A stretch of 64,000 nucleotides of DNA from positions 62,001 to 126,000 of the forward strand of contig JACPHN010000023.1 in NCBI GenBank assembly GCA_016188575.1, read 5' to 3'. This document shows, in pieces, positions 56,001 through 63,659 of the stretch. The notes under the pieces are model-generated. The model made no database searches and was not told the DNA's origin. It worked only from the letters and a program-made list of their open reading frames with translations. Positions within the stretch are counted from its first letter, which is position 1. Every line of letters begins with the position of its first letter. The stretch comes from Candidatus Schekmanbacteria bacterium. GTDB taxonomy: Bacteria > CSSED10-310 > JACPHN01. A program made the position numbers and the translations under genes.

Positions 56001-56907
56001 GGCGAAACGGCGGCGTGCCGGTGATGAGCTCGTAGAGAATGCAGCCGAGCGCGTAGAGGTCGGTCCGCGCATCGATGAGCTCGCCGCGGATCTGCTCCGG
56101 CGCCATGTAGTCGGCGGTGCCGGCGATGGAGGCGTCGACCTCGAAAGCCTCGCGCCCGGCGTCGCCGGAGAATCGGGTCCACAGGCCGAAGTCGACGATG
56201 ACCGGCAGGCCGTTCGGGCGGATGATGATGTTGACGGGCTTGAGATCGCGGTGGACGATTCCCTCGCCGTGCAGATAGGCGAGCGGCACGCAGAGGCGAC
56301 GGACCTGAGTCAGCACGGCGGTGAGCTGCCCGCCGGCGGCCTGCGATCGCGGGAGGGGAGCGGCCTCGGGCGGCGGCGAGCCCAGCCTGTTGTCCCAGGT
56401 CGCGGAGCGCGCCTCGTTGTCGCCGGCGAGCGCCCGGGGGCTGATGACCGTGGAGCCCATTGGCGTCGCCGCCGGGTGCACGCTGGTGGTCGTAGATGCC
56501 GGGCCGGTGGCGTCGACCGCGTCGGTTTCGCGCGACCCGAGCTCCGCCCCCTCGGTCGTCGGCTCGCCCCCGGCCACCCACGTTCCGGCGACACGCGGGG
56601 CCACCGGCTTCAGGCCGCCAAAGTGTTCGCGCAGAGTCACCCCTTCTATCAGCTCCATCGCGTACCACGGCGCCCCCTCCAGGACACCGTGGCCGACGAT
56701 GTGCACGATTCCCGGGTGCTGGAGCGATGCGAGCGCGAGGATCTCGCGGCGCAGCGCGGACAGGCTGCGCTGGCGCTGCGCGCGGACCGTCTTGATCGCG
56801 ACGCGCTCGCCGCTGCGCTCGTCCGTGCCATGGTACACGACGCCCATGCCGCCGCTGCCCAGCACGCCGTCGATGCGATAGTGGCCGATTCGCTCGGGTG
56901 AGCCCAT
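53032..56907 (-). CDS. Ser/Thr kinase-AAA ATPase-TPR signalling protein
   Basis: 1291 residues. Kinase domain (about 8-340): Gly-loop GSGGMGVVYHG, Lys39, HRD 219-221 (IVHRDLKPVNI), DFG 239-241, MAPEQ. Between the hinge and helix E is a Ser/Thr/Ala-rich insert (about 100-192). Then an AAA/NACHT-like ATPase (about 400-700) with GGETGVGKTRLAMEAGHA and LLVLEDLQWADD, then TPR-like repeats (about 780-1291). This three-part plan is that of large bacterial signalling ATPases (AfsR/TOMM-kinase-like) that regulate transcription or secondary metabolism, but no output DNA-binding domain is seen. ATG at 56907. Confidence 0.9.
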   Translation of the reverse strand: MGSPERIGHYRIDGVLGSGGMGVVYHGTDERSGERVAIKTVRAQRQRSLSALRREILALASLQHPGIVHIVGHGVLEGAPWYAMELIEGVTLREHFGGLKPVAPRVAGTWVAGGEPTTEGAELGSRETDAVDATGPASTTTSVHPAATPMGSTVISPRALAGDNEARSATWDNRLGSPPPEAAPLPRSQAAGGQLTAVLTQVRRLCVPLAYLHGEGIVHRDLKPVNIIIRPNGLPVIVDFGLWTRFSGDAGREAFEVDASIAGTADYMAPEQIRGELIDARTDLYALGCILYELITGTPPFRHLPTASVLEAHLRRVPLLPSTFAQGVPHALDKLVLRLLEKDQARRIGYAQDVGAALAELGAGDAGFADAPRPRTYLYRPAFVSRQAELSELEERLAGAAAGQGGALLLGGETGVGKTRLAMEAGHAAAAMAIDILDGACGGGGAAGRQALEPFQRPLRLLGDWCRESGGDAAQRIFGLRGKVLNPYEPSLRSLAGQEALAEPVALPVREAHDRLFRAVWETFAAAAEVAGHPILLVLEDLQWADDLSLGAVAHALRHEVARDRALMVLATYRTDEPGPALRAIVEAPGVDTLRLAALDTRAIAAMVAGMLAMDRLPESFSGYLNRHAEGNPFFVAEYLRAAVAANVLWRDELGAWRLEARAEHSGAVRGEDWNLPLPTSLRELLGRRLADLSLVELGVLRAAAVFDAAVPPVLLQRVSGGDDDAVLGAVNALVQRGILAEAERGELHFSHAKVRQVAYEGMATGERVAAHRAAALGIEEVCGAELEEHLARLAEHWRAAGVVERALPYYLRAARREVARYAHDAAEGLYRAFLSLAPAPGPESIEARTELADKVLSHTGRNDEALCELDVALAEADGLRDGAAEDGGAVPVRLVRARVGALLARWTVCYITGNVPAAYEAVNEAHELARSGGDEMLDLLASVLDRLGVLDLITDPVAALARHRAAYELAARLGDPATKLHALGNWAIAAHQSGAENEAVSLFERHATECREVADPARLATALNNLGRLLLERESFMNAETHLREALSLQEAVQNRLGQAYACFNLGQCLDAQGVTTEAAQHLAAAVELFGAAGATDLRGMGLSRLAEAACSRGDTEQALMIVARALADTTMGGNEEDVAEARVIEARCLLAGGRVGKVMETLSDEKLADWSRVSLRAWSEAHCLLQEVAYRQGDLGSSLAAFGRLENSQPGSIPTIIAARAHALAAWAQLHLGHRDVARTELGQADELLRRAQNSIAPERLAGFLAKPAVSFVVELRDRVARDLGMAPE

Positions 56908-57084
56908 GAATCCTCCCGATCCCCACTGGGGGGAACGCCCCCGCCTTGCCAGGTTTCAGAGTCGCGAGCCTCGTCCGGGCGGCGGCGGCGCTCCTGGAAA
57001 GAGTAGCTCACGGCGGCGTCCGGCGAAAGCCCCGGCGCGTGCGCTGGCGGGGCGCTCTTGCCGGGGCGTGGCGGAGCGCGTACG

Positions 57085-58473
57085 ATGCGAAGAGAGTCGC
57101 TCTGGGGCGAGCTCTCCCGGCAAAGAGCGGAGAAATCGATGCTTCTGCCTCCATCCGTACACCAGCTTTTGCGCTTGGCCGTGCCGGCGACCGCGGTAAT
57201 CGCCGTCCTGGCCGGCGGCGCATACGCCTCGTTCACCCACTTCGAGCGAGGCAGCGCCGTGCAGATCGGGGTGCTACTTGTGGTGGCCCTGACGGCGTTC
57301 GCGGCAAGACAGGGGTCTGTCGGGCTCCTGCGCAGGATCCCGGTGCGTTGTCCGCGATGCGGGGGCAGGGCGTACAACCCCAGGACGGCGCCGGCCCATG
57401 TCTTCGCCTGTCGCGCCTGCGGCGGCGCGCATCGCAGCGGTTTCGCACCGGGGCAGTTCCTCGGCGGGGCAGCTTTCGCCGCAGTGGGGTTAGGGGTAGC
57501 CGCGATGGTCCTTTCGGCGGACGGGGAGGGGTTCCCCAAGCTCGCGGTGGCACTGTTCGCACAGGTCTTTACCGTCACGGGTTTGCTGGTCGCCGGAGGC
57601 GGCAAGCGGCTGGTGACGTGGGTGGGCAGGCGCTTTCCGCGGCTCGCCGCGCTGCCGTGGGACGCAGTTGCGGGCGGCGGAATCGCGATGATCGCCGGGA
57701 TCGCGCTCATGACAATCAGCATCTACGACCCCCGCGACCGCGCTTTTGGCGCCGGCAGACCGCCCGTTTTTCTGGCCGGCCTCGTGTTCTTTCTGATCGG
57801 TGTCGCGGTCGTCGCCACCGTCCTGGAGCGCGCGCATCGGGCCGTCCTTCAGGCGATCGCCGGCGTCTCGCTGATCACAGGCATGAGCCTTGTGGTCCTG
57901 ATGATGGCGATCGACCACCGCTCGCCGCTGGTGGTCGCCGGCGCGGGCGCCATGACGGTGCTCGCGGCCACCATGTGGAACCACTTGCTGGTGCGGTGGA
58001 TTCCGCACCGGAGGAGCCGCGCCGTAGTCTGCGTCGCGATCGCCCTGGCCCTTCCGGTGCTGGCGGCGGCCCTGCGCAGCCCATTGGCGACGCCGGTGCC
58101 GCCGCTTTCCGATGCGGCTCCGAGCGAGATCGAATTTGCCGTCGAGCGCACCGGCGCGTTCCCGGGAGAAATGGTGTCGGTGCGCCTGGCAAGGCCGCTG
58201 TCGATGCCGCCCGGCTACTACTACTGGATCACTGTGGTCGCGCCGGATGCACCTGTTCACAGCTATGGGTGGTGGCAATACGTCACGCCGGGGGCAACGG
58301 AGGTGAGCGCCCGGATGCCGCAGCAGGTAGGAGAGTACGAGGTGAGGTTGCACGCGGACTTGAATCGCGTGGTGGGCGCCCAGCGCATCGTGGTCCATGA
58401 GGGGGCGGAGTACGACGAGATGGTGTTTCCGTCTCCGCCCCCAAGAGCCCGCGGCACGAGCCAACAGCCATGA
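57085..58473 (+). CDS. Multi-pass membrane protein with zinc ribbon
   Basis: About 462 residues; not a recognised family. A four-Cys zinc-ribbon motif (RCPRCGGRAYNP ... ACRACGG) lies between helices 2 and 3 near residues 95-125. About eight to ten hydrophobic helices follow, then a soluble C-terminal domain (about 350-440) of beta character with DRYYWITV-like strands (PGYYYWITVVAPDAP) and a final Pro-rich tail. It could be a membrane protein with an exported ligand-binding end. Start uncertain: ATG 57085 or 57139, both with GGAG upstream; the second gives 444 residues. Confidence 0.6.
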   Translation: MRRESLWGELSRQRAEKSMLLPPSVHQLLRLAVPATAVIAVLAGGAYASFTHFERGSAVQIGVLLVVALTAFAARQGSVGLLRRIPVRCPRCGGRAYNPRTAPAHVFACRACGGAHRSGFAPGQFLGGAAFAAVGLGVAAMVLSADGEGFPKLAVALFAQVFTVTGLLVAGGGKRLVTWVGRRFPRLAALPWDAVAGGGIAMIAGIALMTISIYDPRDRAFGAGRPPVFLAGLVFFLIGVAVVATVLERAHRAVLQAIAGVSLITGMSLVVLMMAIDHRSPLVVAGAGAMTVLAATMWNHLLVRWIPHRRSRAVVCVAIALALPVLAAALRSPLATPVPPLSDAAPSEIEFAVERTGAFPGEMVSVRLARPLSMPPGYYYWITVVAPDAPVHSYGWWQYVTPGATEVSARMPQQVGEYEVRLHADLNRVVGAQRIVVHEGAEYDEMVFPSPPPRARGTSQQP

Positions 58474-58508
58474 CCGGCGGTTGACGGGATGGCGCGCGGG
58501 GCTAACGG

Positions 58509-59408
58509 TCAATCCAGCAGGTCGGGCTTGAAGGCGGTGAGCATGGCATCAATGCGCAGTTTCTGGTCGGGCGTGAAGCGCTCCATGCAGGCATCGTCGA
58601 CATAGTCCATGAAATTATTCACCGGGTCCGCCCCCCCGCCCGGGCACGTGTCGCGGCCGACGGGGCAACCAAATGCTGCGCTCTCCTCGGCGGGCGTGTC
58701 GTCTACGCGATCGCCCAGATCACCGCAGCCACCCTGGAAGGTGTGGTAGAGGCCAAGGTAGTGACCGGCCTCGTGAGTGAGGGTATCGCCCTCATTGTAG
58801 GGAGCAGCCGATCCTCCGGGCACGGTGGAATGAAGGATCACCACGCCGTGCATGAAGCTGTCCTCGGTGTGCGTCCACGGCAATGTCGCCCAGCCCAGCA
58901 CTCCATCTTGTGGGTTGGCGCTGTAGACGTTCAAGTAGTTTGCGGGGCTGACCGCGAGAGCGCGTTTCATGTCGCGTTCAGCGCGACTCAGATTGGCGAC
59001 CGTCCACCAGTCGGGATCCTCCGTGCGCTCGACGCTGGCCAGGCGGAACTGGTAGCCATGCGCACCGTAGGAGCGGTTCAGGACGGCGATCTGGTCGTCG
59101 ATGGCGGACCTTGGCAAGTCACCGCGCGCGCCCTCGTGGATGACGTGCCAGACTACGGGAATGGTGACCGTTGCGGTGGAAGCGGCGCCGGGTACCATGG
59201 CGTGGGTCACGGCAGCGAGCTCATCCTCGACCCAGGCCTGCTGAGCGGGTTCGGGCGCCGGCACCCCACAGCGAACGCCGCGCTGCAGGCGGCCATGATC
59301 GCCGATGAAGTGGATGTCGGGTCCGAGCCGAGGCGCGGCCAGGGCGCCGCCGGCGGCCGATCCGAGGTGAAGAGCGACGAGAAGGCAGCAAGAGAGACCT
59401 GTTCTCAC
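58509..59408 (-). CDS. Secreted M43 (pappalysin-like) zinc metalloprotease
   Basis: 299 residues with an N-terminal signal (about 5-25, CCLLVALHLGSAAGGALA). The protease domain has HEAGHYLGLYHTFQGGCGD, the extended HExxHxxGxxH zinc motif of the metzincin M43 family, followed by a Cys-rich loop (FGCPVGRDTCPGGG) and a late NNFMDYVDDACM methionine-turn. These are the M43B hallmarks. The GTG at 59408 is supported by GGAGGAAAA directly upstream; the longer frame (to 59627) would hide the signal. An exported protease that may mature surface proteins. Confidence 0.9.
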   Translation of the reverse strand: MRTGLSCCLLVALHLGSAAGGALAAPRLGPDIHFIGDHGRLQRGVRCGVPAPEPAQQAWVEDELAAVTHAMVPGAASTATVTIPVVWHVIHEGARGDLPRSAIDDQIAVLNRSYGAHGYQFRLASVERTEDPDWWTVANLSRAERDMKRALAVSPANYLNVYSANPQDGVLGWATLPWTHTEDSFMHGVVILHSTVPGGSAAPYNEGDTLTHEAGHYLGLYHTFQGGCGDLGDRVDDTPAEESAAFGCPVGRDTCPGGGADPVNNFMDYVDDACMERFTPDQKLRIDAMLTAFKPDLLD

Positions 59409-59709
59409 GGTTTTCCTCCACGAGACGGCGGAACGGCGGGGTCGAGCCAGGGTCACCTGGGGACGCGTCGTGCGCCACATCGACCTCGCCACGACGACCG
59501 CCCGGAAGCAAGAATCGGGCCAGGTGCCTGGGGGTGAGATAATCGCGACGAGTGTGGAGGCGAACGGTAGAGCAAGCGGTTCTTGCTCGCGAGTCGGTGG
59601 ACGGGCGAGGGCGCGGGCGAGGCTCATGGTGTCACGACGACGCCAGCCGCCGCGAAGCGCTCGGCGCCCGCCCCAGCCCTCGCGGTGCCCGCGCGCTTCG
59701 GCCCCGACT
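59409..59709. other. Short intergenic stretch upstream of metalloprotease
   Basis: About 300 GC-rich nt between two minus-strand genes. I find no gene, hairpin or repeat I can support; it probably holds the metalloprotease promoter. Confidence 0.35.
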
Positions 59710-60804
59710 TCAGCGCCCGCCGGCGCCTCGCCCGGCTGCTCGCCCCCGCCGTCCCGCCGCCCATGCCGCCACCGCGGCGCGCAGCGACAACACGGTCACC
59801 CCGCCCGCAAGCAGCAGCGTGCCCAAGGGGGACGCCGCCGGAGCCGCGGGCAGGGCTTCGGTCGGGGTCGCGGTCGGCTCATCTCCAGGCGTCGGCGTCG
59901 GAGTCGGCGATGCCACTCCGGGGATGTCCATCCGATCCGCCGCGATCTCCCCGGCGAAAATGGACGCGAGCCGCCGCGGATGCATGAGATCTCCCTCCCG
60001 GCCGATCTTCGCATAGTCCGGGATTCCGCCCGACGACCATACCTCGTCAGGAAACGCCGTGCTTGGCGTATTTTCGAGAAACGGCGTATACATGTCGATG
60101 AAGCGGAGCCGCAGCTCGGGCTGCTCGGCCTGCAGCTCCTCCACGGCTTCCCGCGTGCGGTTCACGAAGCGCTGAAGCTGAAGCGCCACGTACTCGGGAT
60201 CAGTGGGGTCGCCCGAGCCGCCGCGCTGGTCGTCGGGTAGGTGGCCTGTGACATAGATCATCGGCGAGGCGACGCAATTCGATCCGTTGGCCAACAGCAC
60301 GATCAGCTCCTTGAGCTGCCGCTTGAATTCGTCGTCGTTGTCGAGCCCGAAGTCGTTGCCGCCGCGCGACGCGAAGGCGACGTCATAGCAATGCGTCCGC
60401 GCCTCGAGCTCGCCGCGCCGCTGCTCGAGCCACGAATCGATGCTGGTTCCGGAAATGGCCGATGTCGCGCCCGGGGTCGTCGAGGGATAGGTGCCGGTGT
60501 ACGGGAAGTCGTCGCCGTCGAGCCACGTCTCCGTTCCGATCCACTCCACGGTGACCGCGGCGTCGCGGAGGCGAAGCCGATCGGCGAGCGGCACCATCCA
60601 CCCGTACTCCTCGTTGTCATTGCGCAGCTCACCCCCGCCGCGGCCGTTCAGCCTGCCGTCCCCGAGAAACGGCGGCTCGACAAAGTGATTTCGGCGCTCG
60701 ATGCTCTCGCCGGCGACGTAGATCCGGATCGTCTGTGCGCTTACGTCACGAGCCGCAGCGATGCACGCTAGTAGCGCGAGGAACGCCCATGGTAGTTTTC
60801 TCAA
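59710..60804 (-). CDS. Secreted SGNH/GDSL-like hydrolase
   Basis: 364 residues: signal peptide (1-24, ending SAQ), SGNH-like domain (about 25-280) with the block I variant VAGESIE (Ser), GGND (FASRGGNDFG) as block III, and DLMHPRRLAS near residue 275 carrying the catalytic His/Asp block V. A short Thr/Pro linker (PTPTPTPGDEPTATPTEA) leads to a C-terminal Pro-rich motif, hydrophobic helix and Arg-rich tail (GRRGRAAGRGAGGR). It probably deacylates a surface polymer or lipid. The tail suggests a sorting or anchor signal like those of other exported proteins here. Confidence 0.83.
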   Translation of the reverse strand: MRKLPWAFLALLACIAAARDVSAQTIRIYVAGESIERRNHFVEPPFLGDGRLNGRGGGELRNDNEEYGWMVPLADRLRLRDAAVTVEWIGTETWLDGDDFPYTGTYPSTTPGATSAISGTSIDSWLEQRRGELEARTHCYDVAFASRGGNDFGLDNDDEFKRQLKELIVLLANGSNCVASPMIYVTGHLPDDQRGGSGDPTDPEYVALQLQRFVNRTREAVEELQAEQPELRLRFIDMYTPFLENTPSTAFPDEVWSSGGIPDYAKIGREGDLMHPRRLASIFAGEIAADRMDIPGVASPTPTPTPGDEPTATPTEALPAAPAASPLGTLLLAGGVTVLSLRAAVAAWAAGRRGRAAGRGAGGR

Positions 60805-60837
60805 CGTCCTTGCTCCTCCCTGTCGGTTGCCAGGGGG

Positions 60838-61701
60838 TCATGCGATTGTGGGTGGGTGCGTAGGCGGCGGGCTGCAGACGGCAGGGGGGCTCGCCGCGGC
60901 GCTCTTGGACTCTCGCCGGTCCGCTACCACCCGCGCCGGCAATCCCACGGCAACGGAGAAATCGGGAACGCTGCGGGTAACCACGGCACCGGCGCCGACG
61001 ATGCTGTGGGCGCCCAGCGCAGTGCCGTCGAGAACAGTTGCGCGCGCGCCGAGCCAGCAACCGTCACCCACGACAACGCCGCCGCGCAGCTCGAGGCCCT
61101 GCTCCGCAATTGGGATGTCCAGGCGGTCGGTCCGGTAGTGACTGCCGCCGACGAGATAGACGTATGGAGCGATAACGCAGTCCGACCCCACACGAACGGC
61201 GCTGCCGCCGACCGAGTGGACCGTGCTGTTGGTCCCAATTCCCGTTCGCGATCCGATGCGAATCTCGCCGTCTTTGCACGAAAGCGTCACGCGCCGGCTC
61301 AAGATGACGTCATCGCCAATATGGATGCCCCCATCGTCCGAACGGGCGTCCAGCACGCAGCCGTCGTCGATCATGACGCGATTACCGAGGTGGATGCGGC
61401 GCGGGTGACGAACGATGACCCCGCGGCCGATCACCACGCCTTTCCCACAAGCCCCGAGGATCCACGGGTACGCCACGGCGCGCAGCGCGATCCCTGCCGC
61501 CCCAGGAAGGCCGCTCAGCAAGAAGGTGATTGTCTCGACTTTCAGCAGCTCCCAGAGGGAATCAGAGCCGATCACCATCGCCTGGTATCGCCGCAGTGCC
61601 GAGCTGCGCCGTGCCAGCCCCACATCGCGGCTGGAGCGATAGCCCTTGGCGCCACCCGGCTCGTCGCGCGCGTCCAGGTCCTCGCCGCCCGCGCCGTTCA
61701 C
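60838..61701 (-). CDS. Hexapeptide-repeat acyltransferase
   Basis: 287 residues. The C-terminal half (about 110-270) is a left-handed beta-helix of hexapeptide repeats (VIGRGVIVRHPRRIHLGNR, IHIGDDVILSRRVTLSC, VVGDGCWLGARATVL) as in maltose/chloramphenicol-type O-acetyltransferases, with GAHSIVGAGAVVTRSVP as the closing loop. The N-terminal half is a short helical segment. It likely acetylates a sugar in surface polysaccharide. The GTG at 61701 overlaps the asnB stop (GTGA) and has GGGAGGCGG just upstream, so it is cotranslated with asnB. Confidence 0.85.
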   Translation of the reverse strand: MNGAGGEDLDARDEPGGAKGYRSSRDVGLARRSSALRRYQAMVIGSDSLWELLKVETITFLLSGLPGAAGIALRAVAYPWILGACGKGVVIGRGVIVRHPRRIHLGNRVMIDDGCVLDARSDDGGIHIGDDVILSRRVTLSCKDGEIRIGSRTGIGTNSTVHSVGGSAVRVGSDCVIAPYVYLVGGSHYRTDRLDIPIAEQGLELRGGVVVGDGCWLGARATVLDGTALGAHSIVGAGAVVTRSVPDFSVAVGLPARVVADRRESKSAAASPPAVCSPPPTHPPTIA

Positions 61702-63641
61702 CGCGCCGCCTCCCGCGCGAGTGCCCGCGGTGCCGCGGCGGCCTCGGCCGAGGTGTCCACGAAGCGCCGATGCCACAGTGCAAGGTTGAGCAGCGCCCAG
61801 AGCGTATGATTGTGATTGGCGCGCAGACTCATGTGCTCGTCGATGACTGCCTGCACACCGGCCGGGCGGCAAATCTCGCGGATCAGGGGGCACGAGCGCA
61901 GCGTATCCAGGAGAAACTCGCGCCAATCCTCCCGCAGCCAGTTCTTCAGCGGCAGGCTGTACCCCTGTTTCTTGCGGGTCAGGATCGGCTCGGGGAGGAT
62001 GTCCCGCATGGCCTGCCGCAGGACCCATTTCGTGGTCATGCCGCGCAGCTTCAGCTCCGCAGGAACCTGAGAAACGGTTTCGATGAGCTTGTGGTCGAGA
62101 AACGGCACGCGCACTTCGAGCCCGAACGCCATGCTCATGCGGTCTACCTTGGACAGGACGCTGTTGGCCATGGGCACGGTCAGATCGAGGTAGAGCTCGC
62201 GGCTCAGCGGGTCGGCGCCGGCCGTGTGCGCGAGCGCCTCGCGATACGGCGCGAAGGCGTCCGGATCGATCCGCGCCAGGAGCTCCGGAGCAAGGAGCCG
62301 CGTCGCGAGTGGGTCATCAAGGAAGTACTGCCAGCGCATGTGCAAGCCGTCATCGGGTAGCGCCGCACCGGCGATGAAGCGCTTGAGCAAGTTCACCGGG
62401 CCCTTTTTCTGTGGCCGGTCCCGCAGGCGGCCGGCGAGCCGCGGCAGCGTGTGGCGCCGGAGAGCATCTGGGAGGAACCGATAGAAACGCCGCTCCAGGC
62501 GGCTGGCGATGAAACGCTCGTAGCCGGCAAAGACCTCGTCGCCGCCTTCGCCGCTCATGCAGACCTTGACTTCTTTCGCAGCCTGGCGGCAGATGAGGAA
62601 GAATGCGAGGGTCGAGAGGTCGGTCATCGGTTCGTCCAGGTGCCATACCACGCGCTCCACATCGGCGGGTTCCGGCGGCTGGATGATCAGCTCTTCGTGG
62701 TCGGTACCGAAATGGTCGGCCACGATCCGCGCGTAGCTCAGCTCGCTAAAGCTGCGGTCGGCATAGCCGACGCTGAAGGTGCGCAGCCGCCCGGCATAGT
62801 GGCGCGCCATGAAGGCCACTATGGAGCTCGAATCGAGGCCCCCGGAGAGAAATACGGCAACGGGCACGTCACTGACGAGCCAGCGCTTGACCGCCTCTTC
62901 AAGGGCCCCGCGCACCTCGTCAGCCCAGGCCGCCGCCGGCCGGGCGCGGCCTGCCGCCAGTGCCGCGCCCTCGGGGAAGGTAATGTCCCAGTATCGCGAA
63001 ATCTGCAGGAAGCCGTCGGCCGGGCGATACCGCAGATAGTGCGCGGCCGGCAGCTTGCTGATTCCCGCGAAGGCCGAACGCGGAGCGGGAACGTATTCGT
63101 GCCCGAGGTAGTAGAAGAGACCTTGATAGTCGACCTCGCGCGGCACGCTCCGGTCGCAGAACAGCGCCTTGACCTCGGACGCGAAGCTCAGCCGGCCGTG
63201 GTTGAGCGTGTAATAGAGCGGCTTGATGCCGAGCCGATCGCGCGCCAGGAACAGCTCGCCGCGCCGCGAGTCCCAAAGCGCGAAGGCGAACATCCCGATA
63301 AAACGGTCAAGACAGGCGGCGCCTTCCTCTTCATAGGCGTGCAGCACCACCTCAGCGTCAGTGTGGCTGCTGAGCTGGTGCCCGCGCGGTTCGAGCCAGT
63401 CGCGAATGTCCTGGTGGTTATAAATCTCGCCGTTGTAGACCAGCCAAACCGTCCGATCCTCGTTGCACATGGGCTCGGCGCCCGCCGCGGACAGGTCGAT
63501 GATGCTGAGCCGCCGGTGGCCGAGACTGATGCCCGTGCCGACGTAGTGGCCGTCGCCGTCCGGTCCGCGATGGGCCACGATCTGGGTCATGGCCTCCAGA
63601 AGCGGCCGATCCTCACCCGTGAATCCCACGATCCCGCACAT
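61698..63641 (-). CDS. asnB: Asparagine synthase (glutamine-hydrolysing)
   Basis: 647 residues: N-terminal glutaminase with Cys2 nucleophile (MCGIVGFTG) and, near residue 250, the synthase domain with the PP-loop-type SGGLDSSSIVAFMARHY. It uses glutamine to amidate aspartate-like acids. Its pairing with an acetyltransferase and epimerase is common in surface-polysaccharide loci, where the enzyme may amidate a sugar acid instead of aspartate. The stop overlaps the next gene by 4 nt. Confidence 0.93.
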   Translation of the reverse strand: MCGIVGFTGEDRPLLEAMTQIVAHRGPDGDGHYVGTGISLGHRRLSIIDLSAAGAEPMCNEDRTVWLVYNGEIYNHQDIRDWLEPRGHQLSSHTDAEVVLHAYEEEGAACLDRFIGMFAFALWDSRRGELFLARDRLGIKPLYYTLNHGRLSFASEVKALFCDRSVPREVDYQGLFYYLGHEYVPAPRSAFAGISKLPAAHYLRYRPADGFLQISRYWDITFPEGAALAAGRARPAAAWADEVRGALEEAVKRWLVSDVPVAVFLSGGLDSSSIVAFMARHYAGRLRTFSVGYADRSFSELSYARIVADHFGTDHEELIIQPPEPADVERVVWHLDEPMTDLSTLAFFLICRQAAKEVKVCMSGEGGDEVFAGYERFIASRLERRFYRFLPDALRRHTLPRLAGRLRDRPQKKGPVNLLKRFIAGAALPDDGLHMRWQYFLDDPLATRLLAPELLARIDPDAFAPYREALAHTAGADPLSRELYLDLTVPMANSVLSKVDRMSMAFGLEVRVPFLDHKLIETVSQVPAELKLRGMTTKWVLRQAMRDILPEPILTRKKQGYSLPLKNWLREDWREFLLDTLRSCPLIREICRPAGVQAVIDEHMSLRANHNHTLWALLNLALWHRRFVDTSAEAAAAPRALAREAAR

Positions 63642-63659
63642 AGGTCGACTCTCCTCGCG

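Noticed and set aside
55517-56926. 469-codon frame overlapping the kinase gene
   Set aside because: It is a same-strand out-of-frame shadow of the kinase gene, with composition biased to Arg and Ala and no domain.
56946-58400. 484-codon frame overlapping the membrane protein gene
   Set aside because: Same-strand shadow of the zinc-ribbon membrane protein, whose frame has clear membrane helices; this one has none.
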